A stretch of DNA of 64,000 nt from NCBI GenBank assembly GCA_050486205.1, contig JBJHCW010000002.1:124001-188000 (forward strand), written 5' to 3'. Shown here piece by piece: positions 44,457 to 51,747 of the stretch (position 1 is its first letter; the number at the start of each line of letters is the position of its first letter). Source of the DNA: PWQG01 sp050486205 (GTDB taxonomy: Bacteria; Pseudomonadota; Gammaproteobacteria; Pseudomonadales; Pseudohongiellaceae). A program made the position numbers and the translations under genes. Under the pieces are notes generated by a model. It did not search any database. It was not told the DNA's origin and saw nothing but the letters and a program-made list of their open reading frames with translations.

Positions 44457-45305
44457 ATGAACGATTACCCGCGCAGTCTGGGTTTCGGGCTGGGACTGCG
44501 CCGACCGCACTACGACTATATCCTGCAACATCGCCCACCGGTGGACTGGTTTGAGCTGATCAGCGAGAACTATCTGGCCCCCGGTGGTCGGCCACGGGCG
44601 ATTCTGCGCCGCATCCGCGAGGACTACCCCGTGGTGCTGCACGGCCTGTCATTCAATATCGGTACCGACGAACCCCTGAATACCACCTACCTGGACCAGC
44701 TCAAGGCGCTGATCAGGGAAACTGAACCTGCCTGGGTATCCGATCACATTTGCTGGACCGGCCTGCATGGGCGCACCTCACACGATCTGTTACCCATTGC
44801 CTACAACCAGGAAACGCTGCGCCTGGTCAGTGACAAGGTCAACCGCATCCAGGACTACCTTGGACAGACCGTGGTTCTGGAGAACCCTTCCACCTATCTT
44901 CAGTTCCGCTCCTGCGAGATCAGCGAACCGGCATTCATCAATACACTGGTCGCCAATACCGGCTGCCGCCTGCTGCTGGATGTCAACAACGTCTACGTCA
45001 GCAGCTTCAATCTGGGTTTTGATCCGTTTGACTATATCAACACCCTGAAGTCTGACTGTGTACAACAGATCCATCTTGCCGGCCATACCAATAATCAGAC
45101 CCATATTGTAGACACCCACGATCATCCGGTGTGCGACGAGGTCTGGGCGTTGTACCGCCGCGCCTGCCAGCGCTTTGGCAAGGTTGCCACACTGCTGGAG
45201 CGCGATGACCACATCCCGCCGTTCCCGGAGCTACTGGCTGAGCTTGGCCTGGCCCGGCAGGCCCAGACCGAGGCACTGGCCGAACCGGTCGGTCAGCGGG
45301 CATGA
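44457..45305 (+). CDS. bufB: Multinuclear non-heme iron oxidase (MNIO, DUF692), BufB-like
   Basis: The RiPP-maturing enzyme; relatives oxidise Cys in precursors to heterocycles or thioamides using a di/tri-iron site in a TIM barrel. The 282 residues keep all metal-ligand motifs: LHGLSFN (His62), VSDHICWTG (Asp96/His97), VVLENPSTYL (Glu142), LLLDVNNVYV (Asp175), IHLAGHTN (His206/His210), DTHDHPV (219-225) and LLERDDHIPP (Glu248). The N-terminus LGFGLGLRRPHYDYIL is standard. GGAGG lies 7 bases before the ATG. It overlaps the partner gene by 4 bp. Confidence 0.93.
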   Translation: MNDYPRSLGFGLGLRRPHYDYILQHRPPVDWFELISENYLAPGGRPRAILRRIREDYPVVLHGLSFNIGTDEPLNTTYLDQLKALIRETEPAWVSDHICWTGLHGRTSHDLLPIAYNQETLRLVSDKVNRIQDYLGQTVVLENPSTYLQFRSCEISEPAFINTLVANTGCRLLLDVNNVYVSSFNLGFDPFDYINTLKSDCVQQIHLAGHTNNQTHIVDTHDHPVCDEVWALYRRACQRFGKVATLLERDDHIPPFPELLAELGLARQAQTEALAEPVGQRA

Positions 45306-46120
45306 ACTGGCGCGAGGAGCAGGAGCAGTTCTGGCGCTGGATCACGCAGCCGGAATTTCCCGAGGACCAGCGTGAGGCCATAGACGGCATTTTTGCCCCT
45401 CACACCGGGCTGAGCCGCAGCCAGGCGCTGAACATCTACAACAACGCCTACCATCAGCGCATGATCAGCATTTCCTCCCAGCTCTATCCCATGGTCTACC
45501 GGACCCTGGGAGAGCAGGCCTATGCGGCCCTGTGGCTGGCCTACATGCAGGCGCACCCACCACGACCCGGCAGCGTCAATCAGCTGGGCCGCGAACTGCA
45601 TGATTTTGCCAGTCAACACCCACACTATGGCAAGTTGCCTGCCCTGCTGGACATCATCGCACTTGAAACCGCGTTCATTGACTGTTTTGATCGCGCAGAT
45701 GAGCCTGCCTATTCACTGGCACAGCTACGGCAGGTGCCGGCCGGTCAATGGCCATTGCTGAGCTGGCGCGCAAAACATGACTGGGTGCTGATCGACAGTG
45801 ACTTCGACCTGGAAGACTACTACCGCCGGCTCGGTGAATGGTTTGCCGACGAATCGGCGCAGCCCGGATCGGCGCCTTTCGGCGTCGCACCGCTGGATAA
45901 GGCCGCGACATACCTGGTGCGACGACAGGATCAGCGCATGCATTTCCAGAAAATCACCCCGGCCATGGCGCAGATGTTACGCGGCATTGTCCGTGGCGAG
46001 TGCTTTGCCACACTGTGCGAGCTGTTGGCTGAACAATGGCCGGACAGGGACATACCACAGATGAGCCTGGCTCTGCTGATGCAGGCAATCGACTGGGAAT
46101 TGCTGCATTCCGGCGATTGA
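45302..46120 (+). CDS. bufC: DUF2063 MNIO partner protein, BufC-like
   Basis: A 272-residue protein of the DUF2063 family whose N-terminal domain binds the precursor leader and helps the MNIO enzyme. Family features: LSRSQALNIYNNAYHQRMIS, SSQLYPMVYRTLGEQAYAAL, WLAYMQAHPPRPGSVNQLG and LLDIIALETAFIDCFDRAD in the first 140 residues, then the variable C-terminal domain with RRQDQRMHFQKITPAMAQML. Overlaps the MNIO gene (ATGA). Together the three genes make the minimal bufABC set. Confidence 0.9.
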   Translation: MNWREEQEQFWRWITQPEFPEDQREAIDGIFAPHTGLSRSQALNIYNNAYHQRMISISSQLYPMVYRTLGEQAYAALWLAYMQAHPPRPGSVNQLGRELHDFASQHPHYGKLPALLDIIALETAFIDCFDRADEPAYSLAQLRQVPAGQWPLLSWRAKHDWVLIDSDFDLEDYYRRLGEWFADESAQPGSAPFGVAPLDKAATYLVRRQDQRMHFQKITPAMAQMLRGIVRGECFATLCELLAEQWPDRDIPQMSLALLMQAIDWELLHSGD

Positions 46121-46168
46121 TGCTATCTTTGCCTGCCTGTTCTCCAGCCCTCGACTGTAATCATCACC

Positions 46169-47809
46169 GTGTCCCATCTACCTCGACTCATCAAGATCCT
46201 GACCATCATTGCCAAGTACCGACTGGATCAGGTCGCGGGGCTGCGGGGTGTGGCACGCCTGCTGACCCCGTTCTTTGTCATCGGCGGACTGCCCTGGACG
46301 TTTCATCCAACACGCAAGCTGTCGGCTGCCAGCCGACTGAAAGCGGCGCTGCAGGACCTTGGCCCCATCTACATCAAGTTCGGGCAATTGCTGTCAACAC
46401 GTCGTGACTTTCTGCCAACCGCAATAACCGAGGAGCTGCAAAGTCTGCAGGACCGGGTGCCCGGTTTCGCCAAACCGGACATCCATACGCTGGTCGAGCG
46501 AGCCCTGTCTTCGCCCTGGAACCAGCACTTTGCCACGCTGGACCTCGAACCGCTTGCATCAGCCTCAATAGCGCAGGTACACAGCGCAACACTGCACGAC
46601 GGCGAACAGGTGGTGGTCAAGGTGCTGCGCCCCGGTATCGAACATGTGATTCGTGACGACATCAAGCTGCTTCACTGGATTGCCCGGATCATCCAGAATC
46701 ATGTTCCAGGTGGCACCCGCCTTCGCCCCTGTGAAGTGGTCAGCGACTACGAGAAAGTCATCCTGGATGAACTGAATCTGGTTTCCGAAGGCGCCAACAC
46801 CACACAGTTGCGACGCAACTTCGAGGACTCATCCCAACTGTATGTGCCAAAAGTGTATTGGGACCTGAGCCGGCAGAACATGCTGGTCATGGAGCGCATT
46901 CACGGCATTCCGGTATCAGACATCAATCGACTGCGCGAGCACAATATTGATCTCAGGTTGCTGGCTGAAACCGGTGTGCAGATATTCTTCACCCAGGTTT
47001 TCGAGCACAGTTTCTTTCACGCCGACATGCATCCGGGCAATATCTTTGTGGACCCGGCCAGCGCCGGTAATCCTCGCTATATTGCCATCGACTGCGCCAT
47101 CATCGGTTCACTGAGCAGGGAGGACCAACAGTACCTGGCGCGCAACCTGCTCGCCATTTTCAAGCGCGATTACCGAAAGGTGGCCGAACTGCACGTAGAA
47201 TGCGGCTGGGTGCCGAAACACACCCGCATCCACGAATTCGAGGCAGCCATGCGCACAGTGTGCGAACCGATCTTCGAAAAACCACTCAAGGACATTTCCT
47301 TTGGTCACCTGCTGGTGCAACTTTTCCGCACAGCCAGCCGCTTCGACATGGAGGTGCAACCTTCGCTGGTGCTGCTGCAGAAAACGCTGCTCAATGTGGA
47401 GGGCCTGGGGCGTCAATTGTATCCGGACCTGGATCTGTGGCAGACCGCACTGCCCTTTCTGGAAACCTGGAACCGGCGCCGCATGCAGCCAACCTACCTT
47501 TACCGCTCCCTGAAGGAAAACGTACCGGACTGGATCGAACAGATACCCGAACTGCCCCAACTGGCCATCAATGCGCTGAACCAGCACCAACGCATCAGTG
47601 AGCTGAATTCGAACATGCAGCGCATTGCCGAACAACAGAAGTACCTGGAAGCGCTGAGGCAACGCCGTACCCGTACTGCAGGCATTGTCACACTGATCGC
47701 CGCCATTGTTCTGGCTCACCCCGTACTGCAGTCCGCGTTGGGCAGCATACCCCTGCCCAGCGTGATACTGGGTGGAGTCGGACTTTATCTTTTGTATTTA
47801 CGTCGTTGA
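46169..47809 (+). CDS. ubiB: Ubiquinone biosynthesis regulatory ATPase/kinase UbiB
   Basis: An ADCK/COQ8-type protein-kinase-like ATPase needed for ubiquinone synthesis. The 546 residues start at GTG 46169 and show the KxGQ motif in IYIKFGQLLSTRRDFLP, the Ala-rich loop LASASIAQVHSATL, the VVKVLRPG Lys, FFHADMHPGNIF, and two C-terminal membrane helices (about 502-520 and 525-543). The usual IDCGIVG metal-binding loop reads IDCAIIG, a Gly-to-Ala change. It is 48 bp after the buf cassette instead of after ubiJ. Confidence 0.96.
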   Translation: MSHLPRLIKILTIIAKYRLDQVAGLRGVARLLTPFFVIGGLPWTFHPTRKLSAASRLKAALQDLGPIYIKFGQLLSTRRDFLPTAITEELQSLQDRVPGFAKPDIHTLVERALSSPWNQHFATLDLEPLASASIAQVHSATLHDGEQVVVKVLRPGIEHVIRDDIKLLHWIARIIQNHVPGGTRLRPCEVVSDYEKVILDELNLVSEGANTTQLRRNFEDSSQLYVPKVYWDLSRQNMLVMERIHGIPVSDINRLREHNIDLRLLAETGVQIFFTQVFEHSFFHADMHPGNIFVDPASAGNPRYIAIDCAIIGSLSREDQQYLARNLLAIFKRDYRKVAELHVECGWVPKHTRIHEFEAAMRTVCEPIFEKPLKDISFGHLLVQLFRTASRFDMEVQPSLVLLQKTLLNVEGLGRQLYPDLDLWQTALPFLETWNRRRMQPTYLYRSLKENVPDWIEQIPELPQLAINALNQHQRISELNSNMQRIAEQQKYLEALRQRRTRTAGIVTLIAAIVLAHPVLQSALGSIPLPSVILGGVGLYLLYLRR

Positions 47810-47827
47810 CATAGGATACTAGCGTTT

Positions 47828-48214
47828 ATGGATTCATCCTGGCTGGACAAGGTCAAGTGGAATGACGATGGACTCGTCCCGGTTGTCACGCAGGACGTGC
47901 ACAGCAAGCGTATACTCACTCACGCATGGATCAACCGGCAGGCTCTGGCACTGAGCGCCGAGGAAGGCCGCGCGGTTTACTTTTCGCGTTCGCGAGGCAG
48001 GTTGTGGCGAAAAGGTGAACAATCCGGTCATGTCCAGTTGATACATGCCATATATCTGGATTGTGATGCGGACACTGTGTGTTATCTGGTCGAGCAGAAA
48101 GGTGGCATAGCCTGTCACACTGGCCGGGAGAGCTGCTTCTACCAGCGCCTGGAAAATGACCAGTGGCTGACCGTGGATCCGGTGATCCGCGACCCGGCTG
48201 AGATCTACAAGTGA
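47828..48214 (+). CDS. hisI: Phosphoribosyl-AMP cyclohydrolase
   Basis: Third step of histidine synthesis. The 128 residues contain LVPVVTQDVHSKRILTHAWI, AVYFSRSRGRLWRKGEQSGH, the zinc/metal motif IYLDCDADTVCYLVEQ (Asp-x-Asp-x-Asp and Cys) and GIACHTGRESCFY (Cys pair). It is a separate gene and not fused with hisE. It lies between ubiB and hisE as in Pseudomonas. Confidence 0.97.
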   Translation: MDSSWLDKVKWNDDGLVPVVTQDVHSKRILTHAWINRQALALSAEEGRAVYFSRSRGRLWRKGEQSGHVQLIHAIYLDCDADTVCYLVEQKGGIACHTGRESCFYQRLENDQWLTVDPVIRDPAEIYK

Positions 48215-48282
48215 CACAACCGACAAGCAACACTGACAGGGCACCAGTGCCAGGGCAGCGAACAGGATACAGGGGACTGAAC

Positions 48283-48615
48283 ATGGACCAGGTGCTGATG
48301 CAGCTGGCGGCAACGCTAGAGCAGCGCAAGCAGGCAACAGCAGACAACTCCTATGTTGCCAGTCTGCACCGTAAGGGTCTGAACAGGATTCTGGAAAAGG
48401 TTGGTGAAGAAGCGGTGGAGACCGTGCTTGCCGCCAAGGAAGTGCAGGCAGGCGGTGACCCGCAGCAACTGATCAACGAAACAGCGGATCTGTGGTTTCA
48501 TTCACTGGTCATGCTCAGCCATCTTGAATTGGGGCCGGAGCAGGTATTGGAAGAACTGCAAAAGCGCTTTAACATATCGGGCCTCGCGGAAAAAGCCGCC
48601 AGGCAGCAGGACTGA
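48283..48615 (+). CDS. hisE: Phosphoribosyl-ATP pyrophosphatase
   Basis: Second step of histidine synthesis, an all-helical MazG-like NTP pyrophosphohydrolase. Starting at ATG 48283 (AGGGGA 6 bases upstream) it has 110 residues, the family length, with SYVASLHRKGLNRILEKVGE, EEAVETVLAAKE and INETADLWFHSLVML (metal-binding Glu/Asp). An upstream GTG at 48211 overlaps the hisI stop and would add 24 residues without family similarity; coupling by that route is possible. Confidence 0.94.
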   Translation: MDQVLMQLAATLEQRKQATADNSYVASLHRKGLNRILEKVGEEAVETVLAAKEVQAGGDPQQLINETADLWFHSLVMLSHLELGPEQVLEELQKRFNISGLAEKAARQQD

Positions 48616-48626
48616 GGAGAAAAATC

Positions 48627-48899
48627 ATGGGAATAGGTGGCATCAGCATCTGGCAACTCTTGATCATTGCATTGATCATTGTATTGCTGTTTGGTACAAA
48701 AAAGTTGCGCACAATGGGCACTGACCTTGGCGGTGCGCTTAAAGGCTTCAAGAAAGCCATGAAGGACGATGAGGACGATGCCGGACAGAAAGCAAAGGAT
48801 GCCGAAGAGGATCCCGAGCAGCTGACCGACACAAACGCCGCTGCCAGCACGGCCAGCGCGCGCGAAGAACACACTGACAAGGATGCCGAAAAGAAGTAG
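48627..48899 (+). CDS. tatA: Sec-independent translocase protein TatA
   Basis: Forms the pore-like assembly of the twin-arginine pathway. The 90-residue protein has an N-terminal membrane helix (about 6-21, WQLLIIALIIVLLFG), the conserved FGTKKLRTMGTDLGGALKGF amphipathic helix and an acidic tail (DDEDDAGQK). It is 11 bp after hisE. tatB follows after 87 bp with no visible terminator. Confidence 0.97.
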   Translation: MGIGGISIWQLLIIALIIVLLFGTKKLRTMGTDLGGALKGFKKAMKDDEDDAGQKAKDAEEDPEQLTDTNAAASTASAREEHTDKDAEKK

Positions 48900-48986
48900 G
48901 CATTGCATATGCATCACTGCCTGTGTCCGGCCAACGCCGGGCGCACCGGCAAGCCCTGAACTCACTCCGTATCGTGGACCAGAATC

Positions 48987-49655
48987 ATGTTTGATATAGG
49001 GTTTATGGAGCTGCTGCTGATCAGCATCGTTGCCCTGTTGGTCCTCGGCCCGGACAAACTGCCGCACGCCATCCGCACCACGGCGCTCTGGCTGGGGCGC
49101 GCCCGTCGCAGCTTCAACAAGGCCAAATCGGAAATTGAGCAACAACTCAATACCGACGAGATACGTCGACAGCTGCACAACGAATCCATTCTGAAAGATC
49201 TGGAAGAAGCCAAGAACAAAGCCAATCAACTGGCAAAAGAGACCAGCGACTCACTGTCCGCGCTGGAGCACGATGTCAGCAGCAGCGTCAAGGGTGTCAC
49301 TGCCAGAGGCAATGAGCCGGAGGGCGCTGACGATGCTGACGACGCCAAAACCACTTCCCCGCCCGATTCCAGCGCCGAGCCCGGAACAGGCCCTGACTCC
49401 GACCCGAAATCAGAACCAGGGCCAGAACCAAAGCCAAAGCCGGACAGGGTAGCGGAAGACACGTCCGGGTCTGCAGCAAAGCCCTCCCCGGGGGACAGTG
49501 ACGAACAGCTTCCGGAACCGGCGAGTGGCACAAAAACCAGACCGGTTACCGATTTCTACAACAATCCCGACGCCAAGGTCGTGACACTTAAAGACGGTGC
49601 ATTCAGCGTGCCGGAAAAACCCGCCGCTGATAAAGGGAAAAAGTCAGATGACTGA
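48987..49655 (+). CDS. tatB: Sec-independent translocase protein TatB
   Basis: With TatC forms the signal-peptide receptor. The 222 residues start MFDIGFMELLLISIVALLVL (conserved Glu8 in the helix), then LGPDKLPHAIRTTALWLGRA and a long amphipathic helix, followed by a long Pro/Asp/Ser/Lys-rich tail (about 110-190) with PEPKPKPD-like repeats. It is longer than E. coli TatB (171) because of that tail. Overlaps tatC by 8 bp. Confidence 0.95.
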   Translation: MFDIGFMELLLISIVALLVLGPDKLPHAIRTTALWLGRARRSFNKAKSEIEQQLNTDEIRRQLHNESILKDLEEAKNKANQLAKETSDSLSALEHDVSSSVKGVTARGNEPEGADDADDAKTTSPPDSSAEPGTGPDSDPKSEPGPEPKPKPDRVAEDTSGSAAKPSPGDSDEQLPEPASGTKTRPVTDFYNNPDAKVVTLKDGAFSVPEKPAADKGKKSDD

Positions 49656-50412
49656 CCAATACGATGAGGCCTCGGACAAGGAGCTGACCATAGTCGATCA
49701 CCTGGTCGAGCTGCGCAACCGTATTCTCAAGTGTGTGATTGTGTTGCTGGTCGTTTTCCTGTCATTGATCTATTTTGCCAACGACATCTACACCTTTGTT
49801 GCCAGACCGCTGATCGCGGCATTGCCCGATAACAGCAGCATGATTGCAATTGACCCCACGTCACCGTTTTTTGCGCCGTTCAAACTGACCTTCTACACCG
49901 CGCTGTTTGTGACCGCGCCTTTCATTCTGTTCCAGTTATGGTCCTTTATTGCGCCGGGTCTGTACCGCAATGAAAAAAAACTCGCCATCCCCTTGTTCGT
50001 ATCCAGCGTCCTGCTGTTCTACGCCGGCATGGCGTTTGCGTACTTTGTGCTTTTTGGCATCATCTTCAACTTTTTTGTCTCTGTGGCCCCGACCGATATC
50101 GCAGTGGCTCCGGATATCAACAGTTACCTGAGCTTTGTGCTGAAGATATTCTTCGCCTTCGGGTTCGCCTTCGAGATTCCGATCGCCGTGTTCCTGTTCA
50201 TCTGGGCTGGCCTGGTTGAACCAGAGGCGCTGGAAGGCAAACGCCCCTACGTTGTTGTCTGCTGTTTTGTGGTCGCCATGCTGCTCACCCCGCCGGATCC
50301 GTTCACACAGTCGCTGCTGGCCCTGCCGATGTGGTTGTTGTTTGAGATCGGGATTTTTCTGGGCAAGTACTTCCTGCGCAAAAAAGCCGAACAGGAAGCC
50401 GAACAAGGCTGA
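49648..50412 (+). CDS. tatC: Sec-independent translocase protein TatC
   Basis: A six-helix inner-membrane receptor for twin-arginine signal peptides. The 254 residues contain LTIVDHLVELRNRILK (conserved HLxELRxR), FFAPFKLTFYTALFVTAPFI, FQLWSFIAPGLYRNEKK, FAYFVLFGIIFNFF, AFGFAFEIPIAVFLF and ARKRPYVVV-like EGKRPYVVVCCFVVAML. The C-terminal EAEQG and stop codon are part of the outer arm of a large palindrome (50392-50666). Confidence 0.97.
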   Translation: MTDQYDEASDKELTIVDHLVELRNRILKCVIVLLVVFLSLIYFANDIYTFVARPLIAALPDNSSMIAIDPTSPFFAPFKLTFYTALFVTAPFILFQLWSFIAPGLYRNEKKLAIPLFVSSVLLFYAGMAFAYFVLFGIIFNFFVSVAPTDIAVAPDINSYLSFVLKIFFAFGFAFEIPIAVFLFIWAGLVEPEALEGKRPYVVVCCFVVAMLLTPPDPFTQSLLALPMWLLFEIGIFLGKYFLRKKAEQEAEQG

Positions 50413-50666
50413 ACTTGCCGATTGGACCACCAGTCCTTCCGGGGTGGGGTCATTCCAATTGTTGATCGACCATAACCATTTAAAAAATACCGGCGCTGCG
50501 GAACTCGCGCGTGCGCCAACGGGCGCTCGCGCTCAGACAGTCCTCGCGACTACCCCGGCATTTTTTAATGGAAATGCATGGTCTGATTGATCCTCAATTG
50601 GAATGACCCCACCCCGGAAGGGCGTGCCAGATTCAACCATTGAGTTCAGCCTTGTTCGGCTTCCTG
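50392..50666. repeat. ~275-bp decayed palindrome between tatC and dtd
   Basis: Nested inverted repeats centred near 50525. The outer arms are 24 bp, identical (50392-50415 with 50643-50666), and include the last codons and stop of tatC. Next are 27-bp identical arms (50435-50461 with 50595-50621, containing CCTTCCGGGGTGGGGTCATT). Then a diverged block around TTAAAAAATRCCGG (50477-50493 with 50555-50571), and an apical 11-bp stem with one mismatch and AACG loop (50507-50517 with 50522-50532). No open frame inside. It covers the whole convergent tatC/dtd gap and might act as a bidirectional terminator. Confidence 0.8.
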
Positions 50667-50667
50667 G

Positions 50668-51105
50668 TCAGCTTTTCAGTGTGAAGGTGACGGGGCCGTC
50701 ATTTTCCAGGAGGATTTTCATGTTGGCGCCGAACACACCGGTGGCGATGTGGGGGTGTTCATTGCGCAGGAAATCCACCAGTTTGTTGTAGAGGGTTTCG
50801 GCTTCTTTGGGGGGCATGGCGGTGGAGAAGCCGGGGCGCAGGCCGCTGGTGGTATCGGCGGCGAGGGTAAACTGTGACACCAGCAACAGTTCGCCTCCTG
50901 TGTCGCGCAGGCTACGGTTCATGCGGTGTTCCTGGTCGGGAAATACCCGGTAGTCCAGCACGCGGCGCAGCAGTTTTTCGCCCTTCGCCTGCGTATCATT
51001 CTGTTCCAGACCCAACAGCACCACCAGCCCTGGCCCGATGTTGCTGTGCGTCTCGTTCTCAATTTTCACACTGGCGTGTGTCACACGCTGAATCAAGGCA
51101 ATCAT
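50668..51105 (-). CDS. dtd: D-aminoacyl-tRNA deacylase
   Basis: Removes D-amino acids mischarged on tRNA. The 145 residues start MIALIQRVTHASVKIENE and carry the two active-site blocks: LLLVSQFTLAADTTSGLRPG (SQFTL) and HIATGVFGANMKILLENDGP followed by VTF. The ATG at 51105 is set by the family N-terminus. Convergent with tatC across the large palindrome; its stop codon is two bases from the palindrome arm. Confidence 0.96.
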   Translation of the reverse strand: MIALIQRVTHASVKIENETHSNIGPGLVVLLGLEQNDTQAKGEKLLRRVLDYRVFPDQEHRMNRSLRDTGGELLLVSQFTLAADTTSGLRPGFSTAMPPKEAETLYNKLVDFLRNEHPHIATGVFGANMKILLENDGPVTFTLKS

Positions 51106-51124
51106 GAGGTGCTCAGGCGCTTCC

Positions 51125-51727
51125 CTAGAAGTCAATGATGATGGGGTAGAGTGAGGCAAGCAGCAGGATGGCCATCAGCCAGTTGAAGTTGCGGGCACGT
51201 ACCGGGTTGTCCAGCCATCGCTGCAGGGAAACACCAAACAGGTTCCAGGTGGCAATCAGCGGAATGCCAAGCAAGGCAAACAACAGAGCAATTATGGCGA
51301 CACCTGTCACCATGTTGCCAGGCTGGGTATAGGTTGCCACCGCGGCAATGGTCATCATCCAGGCTTTGGGGTTTACCCACTGGAACAGTGCTGCCTCTAT
51401 GAATTTCAGGGGGCGTGCACGCTTTCTTGCTGACGAGTTCCCACCGCCCGGGCGGACAAGCAACCAGGCCAGATAGACCAGTATCACCACGCACAGTATG
51501 CGAAGCACGATTTCGGCCGGTGGCCAGAGCACAAACAGACTGCCCAGGCCCAGCGCCATGGCCACCAGCAGGACCTGACAACCTACGGTGATGCCCAGAA
51601 TGTGTGGCACCGAGCGCCTGAACCCGAAATTGGCGCCCGAGGTCATCAGCATGAAATTGTTGGGGCCGGGCGTGCCGGTCATGACAATGATGAAGGCCAT
51701 CAACGGCCATATCTGTTCAACTGGCAT
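51125..51727 (-). CDS. LysE/RhtB-family amino-acid exporter
   Basis: A 200-residue inner-membrane protein with about five to six hydrophobic helices. The family signature near the N-terminus is VMTGTPGPNNFMLMTSGANF, followed by GCQVLLVAMALGLGSLFVL, RPLKFIEAALFQWVNPKAWM and a C-terminal NWLMAILLLASLYPI helix. LysE/RhtB proteins export amino acids or derivatives; the substrate cannot be predicted here. It lies between typA and dtd, 19 bp before dtd. Confidence 0.9.
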   Translation of the reverse strand: MPVEQIWPLMAFIIVMTGTPGPNNFMLMTSGANFGFRRSVPHILGITVGCQVLLVAMALGLGSLFVLWPPAEIVLRILCVVILVYLAWLLVRPGGGNSSARKRARPLKFIEAALFQWVNPKAWMMTIAAVATYTQPGNMVTGVAIIALLFALLGIPLIATWNLFGVSLQRWLDNPVRARNFNWLMAILLLASLYPIIIDF

Positions 51728-51747
51728 GTCAGGTCCCGCCCGGAGGC

